DNA from: Ideonella sp.
GTDB taxonomy: Bacteria; Pseudomonadota; Gammaproteobacteria; Burkholderiales; Burkholderiaceae_C
Assembly (NCBI RefSeq): GCF_016702655.1
Contig: NZ_JADJDO010000040.1
Coordinates: 62,001 to 126,000, forward strand
Direction: 5' to 3'
Length of the DNA: 64,000 bases
Both the position numbers and the translations under genes were made by a program. A model generated the notes under the pieces. That model was not told where the DNA came from and made no database searches. It saw only the letters and a program-made list of their open reading frames with translations. Positions 8,446 to 17,748 of this stretch are shown one piece after another. How positions within the stretch are numbered: the first letter of the stretch is position 1; each line of letters begins with the position of its first letter.

Positions 8446-11400
8446 ATGAAACCGCTGCCACCCGCGTCTGCAGTGCCGGCCCTGCATCCCTTGCTCGACC
8501 TTGCGACGGACGCCATGATCGTTCTCGACCGCGCAGGGGAGGTTTCGTTTGCCAACGCTGCGGCGCTTCGACAGTTCGGCTGCGAGGCCGGCTGGTCCTC
8601 GGACCGGCTTGCACCGCTGCTCGGGGCCGAGGCGCTGCACTGGCTGCGCGAATGGCGGGATGGCGCATCCGACGTTGCCGGCCCTCTCGATGTCGTGTTG
8701 CCCGGCGGCTTGGTCGCGAGTCTCGCCGTGCATCGACTCGACGCCTGGCACTGGGTACTGCGCCTGGCCACCGACGCCGGGCCGGGTTCCCGCCAGGTCT
8801 CGGCGGCCACCGGTTTGCAGGTCTTGCCCGCCGCCACGGCGCAGGCGTTGCTGCTGGCCTGGGATTCACCTTTCCCGGCTGCGCTGCAGGCAGCGGATTT
8901 CCGGCTGCTCGACGTGAACCCGGCCTTCGTCGAGTTCAGCGGCTACGCCCGCGACGAGCTGATCGGCCTGGATCCGATCGAGCTCCAGCCCGAGGAGGAT
9001 CGCGCCGAACAAGGCGATATCCGCGAGCGCCTGCGGGCGAACTTCGACCGCCCGGACCTGCCGCCCGTGCTCGAGCGGCGGCTGATCGACGCGCGGGGTC
9101 GCGAGCGCTGGCTGCGCGAAGCGCGGCGGGCACTGCACGACGAGCAGGGTCGCACGGTGATCCTGACGATGATGCAGGACTGCACCGCCGAGCATGTGGC
9201 GCGCGAACGGGCCGACCGCTCGGCACGCGAGCTCGACGACTGGTTCAACCTGAGCCCGGTCGGCATGGTGCTGTTCGACGACTCGGGCCTGCTCGTGCGC
9301 ACCAACCGCGCCTTCGACGCGCTCGTGGGTGCGCTGCCGGTGCTGCTGTCGGAGGCGCCGGCCAGCCTGCAGCAGTTGCTCGCCTTCAGCGAGGGCAAGC
9401 CGCTGGCGCAGTTGCAGCCCGGCGCGAGCACCCTCGAAAGCCAGGCCTGGCTGCCGCAGCGCGACGGTGCGGCGCGCCGCCTGCGTGCCGTCGTGCGCTG
9501 CTACGAGACGCCGGGCGGACAGCGGCGCTACATGGCGGTGGTCGAGGACCGCAGCATGGAGGAGGAGCGCGACCTGGCGCAGATGCAGATCGGCGCCATG
9601 ATGGATACCGCCGGCGTCGGCCTGGCGACCTTCCAGGAGTCCACCGGCTGGTTGCACCAGGGCAAGGGTGCTGCGGCCGGGGGCGGCGAGAGCGTGCCCT
9701 CGGCGGCGCTGCAGGCGGTCAGCCGCGACATCGTCGTTCCCGACTCGCTGCCCGAGTTCGAGAAGGTCCAGCACGCGCTGCGCCACACGCTGCGCACCGA
9801 GGCGCGCTACGCGATCCGCCATCCCGAGCTCGGGCTGCGCTGGCTGCTGACGCGCGTCGAGCCGGCAACGCTTGCCTCGGGCAAGCGCACGACCTCGGTC
9901 GTCACGCTCGACATCACCGAGCAGCACCGCTCGCAGCAGCGCAACGAGCAGTTGCTGCACGAGCTGACGACCATCCTTGAAAGCACGAGCACCGGCATCG
10001 CCTATGTGCGAGCCGATGCGCTGGTGCGTTGCAACCAGCGTTTCGAGCGCATGCTCGGCCTCACGGCCGGGCGCGCGGCGGGCAGCAGCATCCGCGAGCT
10101 CTTCGGCGGACGGCCGCAGGCGCGCCGCGTCGTCGAGCAGACGCTCGCCGCGCTCGACCAGGGCGTGCACTTCGAGACCGAGTTCCAGGTCGATGACGCG
10201 CAGAACCCGGGGCAGGGCCAGCGCTGGTACGCGCTGTCGGTGCGCCGCACCAGCCCGGCCTCGCAGGCGGTCGAGGCGATTGCGGTGCTGTCCGACATCA
10301 CGCGTCTGAAGGCGCAGCAGCGCGAGCTCGAGGCACTGGCGCGCGATCGCGAACTGATGTTCAGCCTGTCCGAGGTCGGCATTGCCTTCCTGCGCGACGG
10401 CAGGGTGCAACGCGCGAACGAGGCCTTCGCCACGCTCACCGGCTACCCTGCCCAGGATCTGGCCGAGCTCGCGTTCGAGGCCCTGTTCCCGGACCAGGCC
10501 GAGTACGACCGGCTGTGGGCGCGCGCCGACGAGCAGCTGCGCCGGCGCGGCCGCTGGAGCGGTGAGCGGCAGCTGCGCCGCCGCGACGGGCAACTGCTGT
10601 GGGTACAGGTGAGCAAGAAGCTCGTCGTCGAGGACGACCCCGCCGGCGGCATGATCGCCTCCTATGTCAATGTCGACGCGCGCCACCGTGCCGAGCAGGC
10701 GGTGGCGCTGCAGGCCGAGCGCACGCGCGCGATCCTCGATTCGGTGCTGGTCGGGATCGTCACCGTCGGCGCGCGCGGCATCGAGTGGATGAACCGTTCG
10801 GCGCGGCGCATGTTCGGCGGCGACCTGGCGGACTTCGTCAACCAGCCGATCAGCACCGTGGCGACGCCCGAGCCCGAGCACCCTTTCCGGCAGACCCGCT
10901 ATCTCGCCGAGCTCTTCGAAGGCCAGGCCGAAACCTTCGAGTGCCGCGTCAAGGCGCGCGACGGGCGCGAGTTCTGGATTGTCGGCAACGTCGTCGCGAC
11001 CGGTCTGGAGCGCACCGGGCGCCAGCTCACGTATGCACTGCTCGACATCGAACGCCGCCGCCAGGCCGAGGCGCGCAGCGCGGAGTCGCAGGCTTCGCTG
11101 CAGCGCGTGATCGAGATGGCGCCGCTGGCGATTGCGCTGCACGACGCGCACACGCTGCGCGTGCTGCAGCTCAACCAGACTGCGGCCGGCCTCGCGGGCC
11201 TGTCGGTGGCCGAAGCCGTCGGCCGTGCGCCCGGGGAGATGCTGCCGCCCGAGCTCGCCGAGGCGATGCGCTCCGACATGCAGGCCGCACTCGCCGCCGC
11301 GACCGTGACCAAGCGCGAATACAACATCGCCGTGGCCGGTGAGCCGCGCCTGTGGGACGCGCGCTACCTTCCGCTCGGCGCCGGCGGCGAGGCGCCCGAC

Positions 11401-12093
11401 CAACTGCTGCTCGTCGCCACCGACGTCACCGAGCAGCGCGCCGCGCAGGAGGCGCGCCTCGAGGCCGCGATCGCGCAGCGCGAGATGCTCGTCAAGGAGG
11501 TTCATCACCGGATCAAGAACAACCTGCAGGGCGTGGCCGGACTGCTGCAGCAGATCGCAGCGCGCAAGCCCGAAGTCGAGGCGGTGATCTCCGAGGTCGT
11601 CGGCCAGGTGCAGGCGATCGCGCAGGTCTATGGGCTGCAGGTCGGCGCGTCGGGGCCGCTGCGCCTGGCGAGCGTGGTCGAGGCGATCACGAGCTCGGTC
11701 CAGCGCACCTTCGGGCGCAATATCGTGCTCGAGATCGAGGCCCCCGATGCAGCCGCGGCATGGGCCTTGCCGGAAGCCGAGTCGATACCGATCGCGCTCA
11801 CGATCAACGAACTGCTGACCAATGCCATCAAGCACAGCCAGGGCGCTGCATCGGAGGTGCGCTGCACGCTGGCATGCGACGACGCAGGCGTCAGCGTCGC
11901 GATCGGCAACCCGGGCTTTCTGGCCGCCGACTTCAAGCTCGCGCACATCCCGGGCGGCGTGTCGGGCCTGGGGCTGGTGCGCGCGCTGATGCCGCGCCGC
12001 AGCGCGACGCTCGCCATCGTCCAGGACGGTCCGAATGTCGTGGCGACGGTGCGCCTGGTCCCGCCCGGGGTCACGCGCCTGGAGGAGGCTTGA
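8446..12093 (+). CDS. multi-PAS sensor histidine kinase, HisKA_2 family
   Basis: A 1215-residue kinase without evident membrane segments, so probably a cytoplasmic sensor. About eight PAS-like units can be followed, starting near residues 14, 145, 264, 385, 507, 637, 759 and 885. They end in a HisKA_2 phospho-acceptor region near residue 1018 (VKEVHHRIKNNLQGVAGLL) and an ATPase domain with the N box INELLTNAIKH near 1125. HisKA_2 kinases such as PdtaS and EutW typically pair with ANTAR response regulators, and exactly such a regulator follows 55 bp downstream. A TACACT at 8396-8401 may be a -10 box. The ligands of the PAS domains cannot be told from sequence. Confidence 0.93.
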   Translation: MKPLPPASAVPALHPLLDLATDAMIVLDRAGEVSFANAAALRQFGCEAGWSSDRLAPLLGAEALHWLREWRDGASDVAGPLDVVLPGGLVASLAVHRLDAWHWVLRLATDAGPGSRQVSAATGLQVLPAATAQALLLAWDSPFPAALQAADFRLLDVNPAFVEFSGYARDELIGLDPIELQPEEDRAEQGDIRERLRANFDRPDLPPVLERRLIDARGRERWLREARRALHDEQGRTVILTMMQDCTAEHVARERADRSARELDDWFNLSPVGMVLFDDSGLLVRTNRAFDALVGALPVLLSEAPASLQQLLAFSEGKPLAQLQPGASTLESQAWLPQRDGAARRLRAVVRCYETPGGQRRYMAVVEDRSMEEERDLAQMQIGAMMDTAGVGLATFQESTGWLHQGKGAAAGGGESVPSAALQAVSRDIVVPDSLPEFEKVQHALRHTLRTEARYAIRHPELGLRWLLTRVEPATLASGKRTTSVVTLDITEQHRSQQRNEQLLHELTTILESTSTGIAYVRADALVRCNQRFERMLGLTAGRAAGSSIRELFGGRPQARRVVEQTLAALDQGVHFETEFQVDDAQNPGQGQRWYALSVRRTSPASQAVEAIAVLSDITRLKAQQRELEALARDRELMFSLSEVGIAFLRDGRVQRANEAFATLTGYPAQDLAELAFEALFPDQAEYDRLWARADEQLRRRGRWSGERQLRRRDGQLLWVQVSKKLVVEDDPAGGMIASYVNVDARHRAEQAVALQAERTRAILDSVLVGIVTVGARGIEWMNRSARRMFGGDLADFVNQPISTVATPEPEHPFRQTRYLAELFEGQAETFECRVKARDGREFWIVGNVVATGLERTGRQLTYALLDIERRRQAEARSAESQASLQRVIEMAPLAIALHDAHTLRVLQLNQTAAGLAGLSVAEAVGRAPGEMLPPELAEAMRSDMQAALAAATVTKREYNIAVAGEPRLWDARYLPLGAGGEAPDQLLLVATDVTEQRAAQEARLEAAIAQREMLVKEVHHRIKNNLQGVAGLLQQIAARKPEVEAVISEVVGQVQAIAQVYGLQVGASGPLRLASVVEAITSSVQRTFGRNIVLEIEAPDAAAAWALPEAESIPIALTINELLTNAIKHSQGAASEVRCTLACDDAGVSVAIGNPGFLAADFKLAHIPGGVSGLGLVRALMPRRSATLAIVQDGPNVVATVRLVPPGVTRLEEA

Positions 12094-12148
12094 ACCGACG
12101 CTGCGGCCAGGATGGTCCACAATCGACGCCAGACCTGCGAAGAACCTC

Positions 12149-12742
12149 ATGAGCGACAAAGGCAAGATCCTGGTGGTGGACGACGACCGGCTCGTGCTGG
12201 CGACCTTGACCCATGGATTGCTCCAGGCCGGCTATGAAGTGATCGACACCGACAACGGCGATGATGCGATCCTGCTCGCGCGCGAGCACCGGCCCGACCT
12301 GGCGCTGCTCGACATCCGCATGGAGGGCAAGAGCGGATTCGACGTCGCCGCAGTGCTGCGCCAGTCGCTGCAGACGCCGTTCATGTTCCTGTCGGCCTTT
12401 GCCGACGACGACACGGTGGCCCAGGTCAAGGCGTTGGGCGCGGTCGACTATCTCGTCAAGCCGCTCGAGGTCAGGCAAATCCTGCCCGCTGTCGAAGCGG
12501 CGCTCGCCAAGCTGCGCAGCCAGCCGGCGCCGCAATCGGCACCTGCCGGCGAAGCCGCTGCCCATGGGGCAGCCGATGTCGCGACCGCTGTCGGCCTGCT
12601 GATGGAGCGGCACGGTCTCACCCGTGGCGATGCCTCGACGCGCTTGCAGCGTCTGGCGCGCGAGGACGGGCAGGGCGTCGAGCGCGTTGCCGCGCGCTTG
12701 CTCGACGCGGCCGAACTGCTGGCGCGGCCGGGCCGCGCCTGA
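12149..12742 (+). CDS. REC-ANTAR response regulator (RNA-binding antiterminator)
   Basis: 197 residues. Residues 5-120 are a receiver domain with the acidic pair (VVDDDR), the phospho-acceptor aspartate in LALLDIRMEG and the conserved lysine in YLVKPLE. Residues about 140-190 fit the ANTAR RNA-binding domain (ADVATAVGLLMERHGLTRGD, then an alanine-rich helix). ANTAR regulators bind paired RNA hexaloop hairpins and prevent termination when phosphorylated. The ATG at 12149 starts the receiver; the open frame upstream lies inside the kinase gene. The likely partner is the HisKA_2 kinase just upstream, as in PdtaS-PdtaR and EutW-EutV. No target hairpin pair was located in this window. Confidence 0.92.
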   Translation: MSDKGKILVVDDDRLVLATLTHGLLQAGYEVIDTDNGDDAILLAREHRPDLALLDIRMEGKSGFDVAAVLRQSLQTPFMFLSAFADDDTVAQVKALGAVDYLVKPLEVRQILPAVEAALAKLRSQPAPQSAPAGEAAAHGAADVATAVGLLMERHGLTRGDASTRLQRLAREDGQGVERVAARLLDAAELLARPGRA

Positions 12743-12752
12743 TCTGGACGCA

Positions 12753-12770
12753 GGCGCGCCCTCGCGCGCC
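12753..12770. terminator. GC hairpin between convergent regulator and kinase genes
   Basis: GGCGCGC-CCTC-GCGCGCC forms a perfect 7-bp stem with a 4-nt loop in the 42-bp gap between two genes that end facing each other. It has no T-run, so it is at best an atypical, possibly two-way terminator. Confidence 0.35.
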
Positions 12771-12784
12771 GCGACGGCGCGCAT

Positions 12785-14470
12785 TCAGCCGGCCTGGCGC
12801 GGGCTTGGCGGCAGCGTGAAGTGAAAGCTGCTGCCCTGGTCCACCACCGACTCGGCCCAGATCTCGCCGCCATGGCGCACGACGATGCGGCGCACGGTCG
12901 CCAGTCCGATGCCGGTGCCGGGAAAGTCGCTCGCACTGTGCAGGCGCTGGAAGACGCCGAACAGCCGGTCGGCAAAGCGCATGTCGAAGCCGGCGCCGTT
13001 GTCGCGCACCGTAAACACCGCCTGCCCGGCGTGCTCGCCGCGCTCGAGCCAGATCTGGGCGTTGCGAGCGCGCACGCTGTACTTCCACGCATTGCCGATC
13101 AGGTTCTCGAGCAGCACGCGCAGCAGGGTCGGATCGCCCTGGGCGAGCAGCCCGCCCTCGACATGGATCGCGACCCGGCGCTCCGGTGCCTGGCGGCGCA
13201 GGTCCTCGACCACGTAGGCCGCGAGCTGCGACAGGTTGACCGGCTGGCGCGACAGCGGCCGCGACGACAGCTGCGCCAGCGCGAGCAAGGCGTCGATCAT
13301 GCTGTTCATGCGCGCCGCCGCGCCGAGCACGCGGTCGAGGTGATCGTTGCCGATGCGGTCGAGCTGGCGGCCGTAGTCCTCCTTGAGGATCTTCGTGAAG
13401 CCTTCGACGACCCGAACCGGCGCGCGCAGGTCGTGCGACACGGTGTAGCTGAACGACTCCGAGTCCGCCCCACCGTCAGCCGCTAGCGCGGCCGGGTCGA
13501 TCCGTGCGATGGGCATCAGCACGAGCACCCAATGCCGCAAGCCCTCGATGCTGTCTTCGTCCGCCAGATTGCGCAAGTGCACCTGCCAGCCGGCGCTGGC
13601 CGGCAGGTCGGTGGCGGCCTGTGGCTCGCCCATTGCCTGTGCAACCGCTGCGCGCAGATCTGGTGGCAGGCGCGAGAGGAGGTCGGCGACGGCCATGCCG
13701 GCGGCCTCGATCGACCTCACGCCCAGCCAATGCAGGGCCGCAGAATTTGCTCGCTGCACCCGCTGCGGGCCCCGGGCGTCGCCGGCAAGTTCGAACACCG
13801 GCATCGGCAGCGCGGGCAGCAGGGCGTGCAGCACGCGCTGCTCATGCTCGCGTTCCTGCGCTGCATCAACGGGGCGCGCGCTGCCGATCCAGCGCAGCAC
13901 GCGGCCGGACTCGTCGGTCATCGCAACGGCGTCGAGTTCGAAGTGCAGCGGATGGCCCGCGTGCCCATCGCGGCCTCTCAGCGCGACGCCGTGCGCACGC
14001 AGCGGCAGGCTGCTCTCGAGCCGTGCGCGCAGGCTCGCGGCCGCCCTGGGTTCGGCGTCGAAGACGTCCCAGACCGGGCGACCCAGCGCCTCGTCTGTCA
14101 AGACGTCGGCCGGCGCGCCGCTCGTGGGCGGACGCACGCGAACCAGGCGGTGCAACGCATCGGCCTCCCAAGTCCACGCATTGCTGAACTCGAGCCAGGC
14201 AAGCGTCTCGGCGCGCGCCTGTCGCAGCGCCGAAGACAGCTCGCGCTGGCGCCACAAGGACCAGGCGACGGCCGCCGCGACGCAAGCCATGCCGAGCGCG
14301 AGCAGCCAGGCCTCGACCGGACCAGGCGCCGCACTGCCCGAGCGAACGAGGGCGAGTCCGCTGAGCGCAAAGACAGCCAAGGTCGCCGCGACCGCGACGG
14401 CGAGGGTCAGGCGCACAGTCGGCGTCGACGATCTCTCGGCCGGTTCGGCCGGATCGGCGGGGCGCGACAT
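12785..14470 (-). CDS. membrane sensor histidine kinase, HisKA type with PAS-like regions
   Basis: A 561-residue kinase on the opposite strand to its neighbours. Two hydrophobic segments near the N-terminus (about residues 20-45 and 50-75) would anchor it in the inner membrane. Two PAS-like regions follow, then the phospho-acceptor box SYTVSHDLRAPVR (His346) and an ATPase domain with NLIGNAWKYS, VRDNGAGFD and GTGIGLATVRR. The SHDLRAP box is typical of phytochrome-like kinases. I chose the ATG at 14470 because GGAG lies 8 nt upstream; an ATG at 14491 is also open. No receiver is fused, so the nearby Hpt and response regulators are possible partners. Confidence 0.9.
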   Translation of the reverse strand: MSRPADPAEPAERSSTPTVRLTLAVAVAATLAVFALSGLALVRSGSAAPGPVEAWLLALGMACVAAAVAWSLWRQRELSSALRQARAETLAWLEFSNAWTWEADALHRLVRVRPPTSGAPADVLTDEALGRPVWDVFDAEPRAAASLRARLESSLPLRAHGVALRGRDGHAGHPLHFELDAVAMTDESGRVLRWIGSARPVDAAQEREHEQRVLHALLPALPMPVFELAGDARGPQRVQRANSAALHWLGVRSIEAAGMAVADLLSRLPPDLRAAVAQAMGEPQAATDLPASAGWQVHLRNLADEDSIEGLRHWVLVLMPIARIDPAALAADGGADSESFSYTVSHDLRAPVRVVEGFTKILKEDYGRQLDRIGNDHLDRVLGAAARMNSMIDALLALAQLSSRPLSRQPVNLSQLAAYVVEDLRRQAPERRVAIHVEGGLLAQGDPTLLRVLLENLIGNAWKYSVRARNAQIWLERGEHAGQAVFTVRDNGAGFDMRFADRLFGVFQRLHSASDFPGTGIGLATVRRIVVRHGGEIWAESVVDQGSSFHFTLPPSPRQAG

Positions 14471-15003
14471 GTCAGTTGCTCCACCCCGCATCGCGCGACC
14501 CGCGAAGCATGAAACGCGTGCCTTCGTCCCCGGCAGGGGACCGATCGCCGTAGGTGACCAGGGGAGCGCGGCGGAGCCGGAGCGGGCCGAACCCGATCCG
14601 GGTTTCCCGGTCGGGTTCGGAGCCCCCGCGGGGGGCGGCCGCTCGGCGGCCGGGGGTGGTCAGTTTCACTTCAGCGGCGCCCGGCCGCCCGAAGCCGCTG
14701 ACTGCCCGCCGTGGGGGCAGCGCGCAAGAGCGAGCGCGGGGGTTTCATTGCGAGGATTGTACGAAGCAGCCGCCGGCACGCCCGCACCGCGAAGGTCGGG
14801 ACTGCCGGGCGCAGGTCGCGGCACGCTACGGCAGTACTGGCGCGCGCGGTGCAGCCGAGATCTGCGCACTGCAAACGGTCCTTTTCCACGCTTCGCGGTG
14901 CGCCGCGAAGCGCGCTGAAAGTGCGATCATCGCTGCCTGCGGCGGGTTGGCTGACAATCGGGGCCGCGCAGACTCGAATCACTTCGACAACGTAGACACA
15001 GAC
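14471..15003. repeat. 533-bp kinase-hpt intergenic region with REP-like units and a strong hairpin
   Basis: No gene is supported here. About 14600-14760 holds an inverted-orientation copy of the C-rich repeat family (GAGCCCCCGCGGGGGGC, then GGCCGCCCGAAGCCGCTGAC and GCGCGGGGGTTT). A perfect 10-bp stem with a 4-nt loop, CGCTTCGCGG-TGCG-CCGCGAAGCG, lies at 14889-14912. The region must hold the divergent promoters for the kinase and for hpt; a GACAAT in GGCTGACAATCGG near 14951 could be a -10 box for hpt, but no good -35 is visible. Confidence 0.6.
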
Positions 15004-15378
15004 ATGCCGCCTGCGGCCACCTCGCTCGATCCGGCAGCCCTGCAGCGCCTGCACGACCTCGACCCGTCGGGCGCGAGCCGGCTCGTGGAGCGCGTGTTCA
15101 GTGCGTTCGAGGATTCGATCGCCCGGATGCGACCGCAACTGCTGGCTGCGCATGCCGGCGGCGACAAGCCAGGGTTGCGCCATGTCGCCCACACCCTGAA
15201 ATCTTCGTCGGCAAGTCTCGGTGCCATCAAGTTGTCCACCCTGTGCGCCGAAATCGAGTCGATGGCCCGACAAGACCAGTTCGATGGCATGAGCGACCGA
15301 ATCCGTGAGCTGTGCGTCGAGATCGACGCAGTCCTGGCGGCATTGAAGCTGCCGATGACCGACGGCCGCGCTGCATGA
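15004..15378 (+). CDS. histidine phosphotransfer (Hpt) protein
   Basis: This 124-residue protein is a single four-helix Hpt domain. The phosphorylatable histidine lies in LRHVAHTLKSSSASLGA, the family's hallmark, and is followed by LSTLCAEIESMAR. Hpt proteins carry phosphate between receiver domains in multi-step relays. The frame is open to 14554, but the upstream part is repeat DNA and the ATG at 15004 begins the domain. It lies between a histidine kinase and a receiver-GGDEF-EAL protein, so it may feed the latter. A hybrid kinase, the usual donor, is not seen in the window. Confidence 0.9.
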   Translation: MPPAATSLDPAALQRLHDLDPSGASRLVERVFSAFEDSIARMRPQLLAAHAGGDKPGLRHVAHTLKSSSASLGAIKLSTLCAEIESMARQDQFDGMSDRIRELCVEIDAVLAALKLPMTDGRAA

Positions 15379-15467
15379 GCCCGCCGGGCCGCCATGGGCC
15401 ACAAGGGGGCCCCTCCGGGTCCCTTGGCGAAAACCGCAGTGCACCGCACGAAGGTACTCCAGTGACC
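15379..15467. repeat. hpt-GGDEF/EAL spacer with a partial repeat unit
   Basis: The spacer contains GCCGGGCCGCCATGGGCCAC and AAGGGGGCCCCTCCGGG, which resemble the distal half (GGGGCGGCCCGGC) and hairpin of the REP-like family found elsewhere in the window. The next gene could start at GTG 15462 or ATG 15468; AAGG at 15451 fits GTG slightly better. Confidence 0.45.
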
Positions 15468-17717
15468 ATGCGTACCGGCCCGGTGGAAGACGAGGTACCC
15501 GGCCAGCCCCGCGTGCTGCTTGTCGACGACGACGAGGTGAACCTGCTGCTGACCGGGCATGCGCTGCGCGAGCGCGGCTTCGAGGTCATCGAGGCACGCG
15601 ACGGCGAGCAGGCGCTCGCATTGCTCGCCGCGCGGGCGCCCGACATCGTCGTCCTCGACGCCTTGATGCCCGGGCTGGACGGCTTCCAGACCTGCCGCCT
15701 GCTGCGCAGGCGCCCTGGCCACGAGGCCTTGCCGGTGCTGATGCTCACCGGGCTCGAGGACGACGCGTCGATCACACGCGCCTACGAGGCCGGTGCGACC
15801 GACTTCTTCGTCAAGTCCACGCAATGGAGCCTGCTCGGCGGGCGCCTGCTGCACCTGCTGCGGGCGTCACGAACGCGTATCGAACTGGAGCGCAGCAAGG
15901 CCAAGCTTGCCCGCGCCCAGGACCTTGCGCGCATGGGGAGTTTCGACTGGCGTCTGGGTGGCGCGGGGCCCTTGATCTCGGAAGAGGGCCGGCGCGTGCT
16001 CGGCCTGAACTCGCAGGCGCCGGTCAACCTGCGCAGGGCGCTTCGACTCGTGCCCACCGATGCCCGCGGCGAACTGCTGGAGATGCTGCGCGAGCGGTTG
16101 CGCCAGGCATCGCCACTGGCAGCCGACATGCCGGTCAACCTGAACGACAACAAGCAGCGCATCGTCCACCTCGAGGCCGAGCCGGAGTTCAACGAACTGG
16201 GGCAGTTGGCGGGGTATTCCGGCTTCGTGCAGGACGTCACCGACCGGCGCCTGGCCGAGGATCGCATCCGCCACCTTGCGCACTTCGACACCCTGACCGG
16301 CCTGCCCAACCGCACCCAGCTCAACCTGCGCGCGGAGTGCGCGCTCGAGCACGCTCGGCGCATGGGCCACGACGTGGCGGTGCTGCTGATCGACCTGGAT
16401 CGCTTCAAGGTCATCAACGACACCCTCGGTCACGCTGCCGGCGACGAGTTGCTGATGGAGGTGGCGCGCCGGTTGCGAACGAGCGTGCGCCACTCGGACA
16501 AGGAGATCGAGCTCTCGCTGGACTCGATGGGGTCGCGTTCGCATCGGCTGCTCGAAGCCATCGGCCGCTATGGCGGCGACGAGTTCGTGGCGCTGCTGCC
16601 CGAGGTCGCCGACGAGCGTGACGCCGAGTGTGTCGCGCAGCGCATCCTCGAGTTGATGAAGGCGCCGATCTTCGTCGGCGGGCAGGAATGCTTTGTCACG
16701 GCGAGCATCGGGATCGCGCTCTTCCCGCGCGACGGGGCATCGGTGACGGACCTGATGCGCGCTGCCGATGTCGCGATGTATTCAGCCAAGTCCCATGGGC
16801 CGAACACGCACGCGCTGTACACGCCGATGCTCGCAGGCAAGGGGCGCGAGAAGATCGAGCTCGAGAGCGCGCTGCACAAGGCCATCGAGCGCGACGAACT
16901 GGTGTTGCACTACCAGCCCAAGGTCGACGCGCGCAGCGTGCGCATGGTCGGCGTCGAGGCGCTGATGCGCTGGCGACGCAACGGCGTGCTGGTGCCGCCG
17001 ATGGAGTTCATCCCGCTGGCCGAGGAGACCGGCCTGATTGTTCCGCTCAGCGAGTGGGCGCTGAGCGAGGCGGCACGCCAGGCCCGCCTCTGGCGAGACA
17101 GCTTCGGCTTTGCCGAGTCGATCGCGGTGAACCTGCCGAATCGCATGTTCGAGCGTGTCGATCTGGTCGAACTCATTCATCAGATCGTCACCGGACATGG
17201 CGTGCCGCACAACGCGATCGAGCTCGAGATCACCGAGAGCGGCGTGATGAAGGATGCGGGCAGCGTCAACATGACCTTGCACCGGCTGCACGAGATGGGC
17301 GTCGAGATCTCGATCGACGACTTCGGCACCGGCTACTCGTCGCTGTCGTATCTGGCCAAGATGCGCATCAGCGAACTCAAGATCGATCGCTCGTTCGTAC
17401 ATGAGCTCGGCCTGACGCCAAAGAGTTCCGACATCGTGACCGCCATCATCGCGCTCGGCCGTTCGCTCGGCCTGCGCGTGGTTGCCGAGGGCGTCGAGAC
17501 GCTGCGTCAGCTCGAGGTGCTGCAGCGCCTGGGGTGCAGGCTGATGCAGGGTTTCCTGTTCAGCCGTCCGTTGCCGGCGTCGGAGATCGAAGCCTGGCGC
17601 GAGCAGACCATCCTCGCTCGCCAGGGCGCGTGGATCGATGAGCGCGCCGGTGATGACGGCGACGACGCACCGCGTGGCAGGCATTTGCGTGCTGCCGGCG
17701 TACGCTCCCTGACCTGA
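15468..17717 (+). CDS. response regulator with PAS, GGDEF and EAL domains
   Basis: About 749 residues. A receiver (residues 15-135) has LLVDDDEVN, the phospho-acceptor in IVVLDALMPG and FVKST. A PAS-like region follows (about 145-265), then GGDEF with an intact RYGGDEF near residue 368, then EAL near 494. The EAL part keeps EALMRW, NLPNRM, ELEITES, DDFGTGYSS, LKIDRSF and AEGVET, so it is probably an active cyclic-di-GMP phosphodiesterase. In the GGDEF domain the inhibitory site RHSD is separated from GGDEF by 24 residues instead of the usual 5, so product feedback may be lost or altered. GTG at 15462 is an alternative start. A diguanylate cyclase follows 31 bp downstream. Confidence 0.93.
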   Translation: MRTGPVEDEVPGQPRVLLVDDDEVNLLLTGHALRERGFEVIEARDGEQALALLAARAPDIVVLDALMPGLDGFQTCRLLRRRPGHEALPVLMLTGLEDDASITRAYEAGATDFFVKSTQWSLLGGRLLHLLRASRTRIELERSKAKLARAQDLARMGSFDWRLGGAGPLISEEGRRVLGLNSQAPVNLRRALRLVPTDARGELLEMLRERLRQASPLAADMPVNLNDNKQRIVHLEAEPEFNELGQLAGYSGFVQDVTDRRLAEDRIRHLAHFDTLTGLPNRTQLNLRAECALEHARRMGHDVAVLLIDLDRFKVINDTLGHAAGDELLMEVARRLRTSVRHSDKEIELSLDSMGSRSHRLLEAIGRYGGDEFVALLPEVADERDAECVAQRILELMKAPIFVGGQECFVTASIGIALFPRDGASVTDLMRAADVAMYSAKSHGPNTHALYTPMLAGKGREKIELESALHKAIERDELVLHYQPKVDARSVRMVGVEALMRWRRNGVLVPPMEFIPLAEETGLIVPLSEWALSEAARQARLWRDSFGFAESIAVNLPNRMFERVDLVELIHQIVTGHGVPHNAIELEITESGVMKDAGSVNMTLHRLHEMGVEISIDDFGTGYSSLSYLAKMRISELKIDRSFVHELGLTPKSSDIVTAIIALGRSLGLRVVAEGVETLRQLEVLQRLGCRLMQGFLFSRPLPASEIEAWREQTILARQGAWIDERAGDDGDDAPRGRHLRAAGVRSLT

Positions 17718-17748
17718 ACGCGGCGAGGCGCGCGCCAGCAGGTCGGGC

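Noticed and set aside
8866..12165. 1099-codon open frame antisense to the multi-PAS kinase
   Set aside because: Product is an arginine/histidine/alanine-rich low-complexity chain without motifs; the plus-strand kinase has full domain structure. Typical GC-rich shadow.
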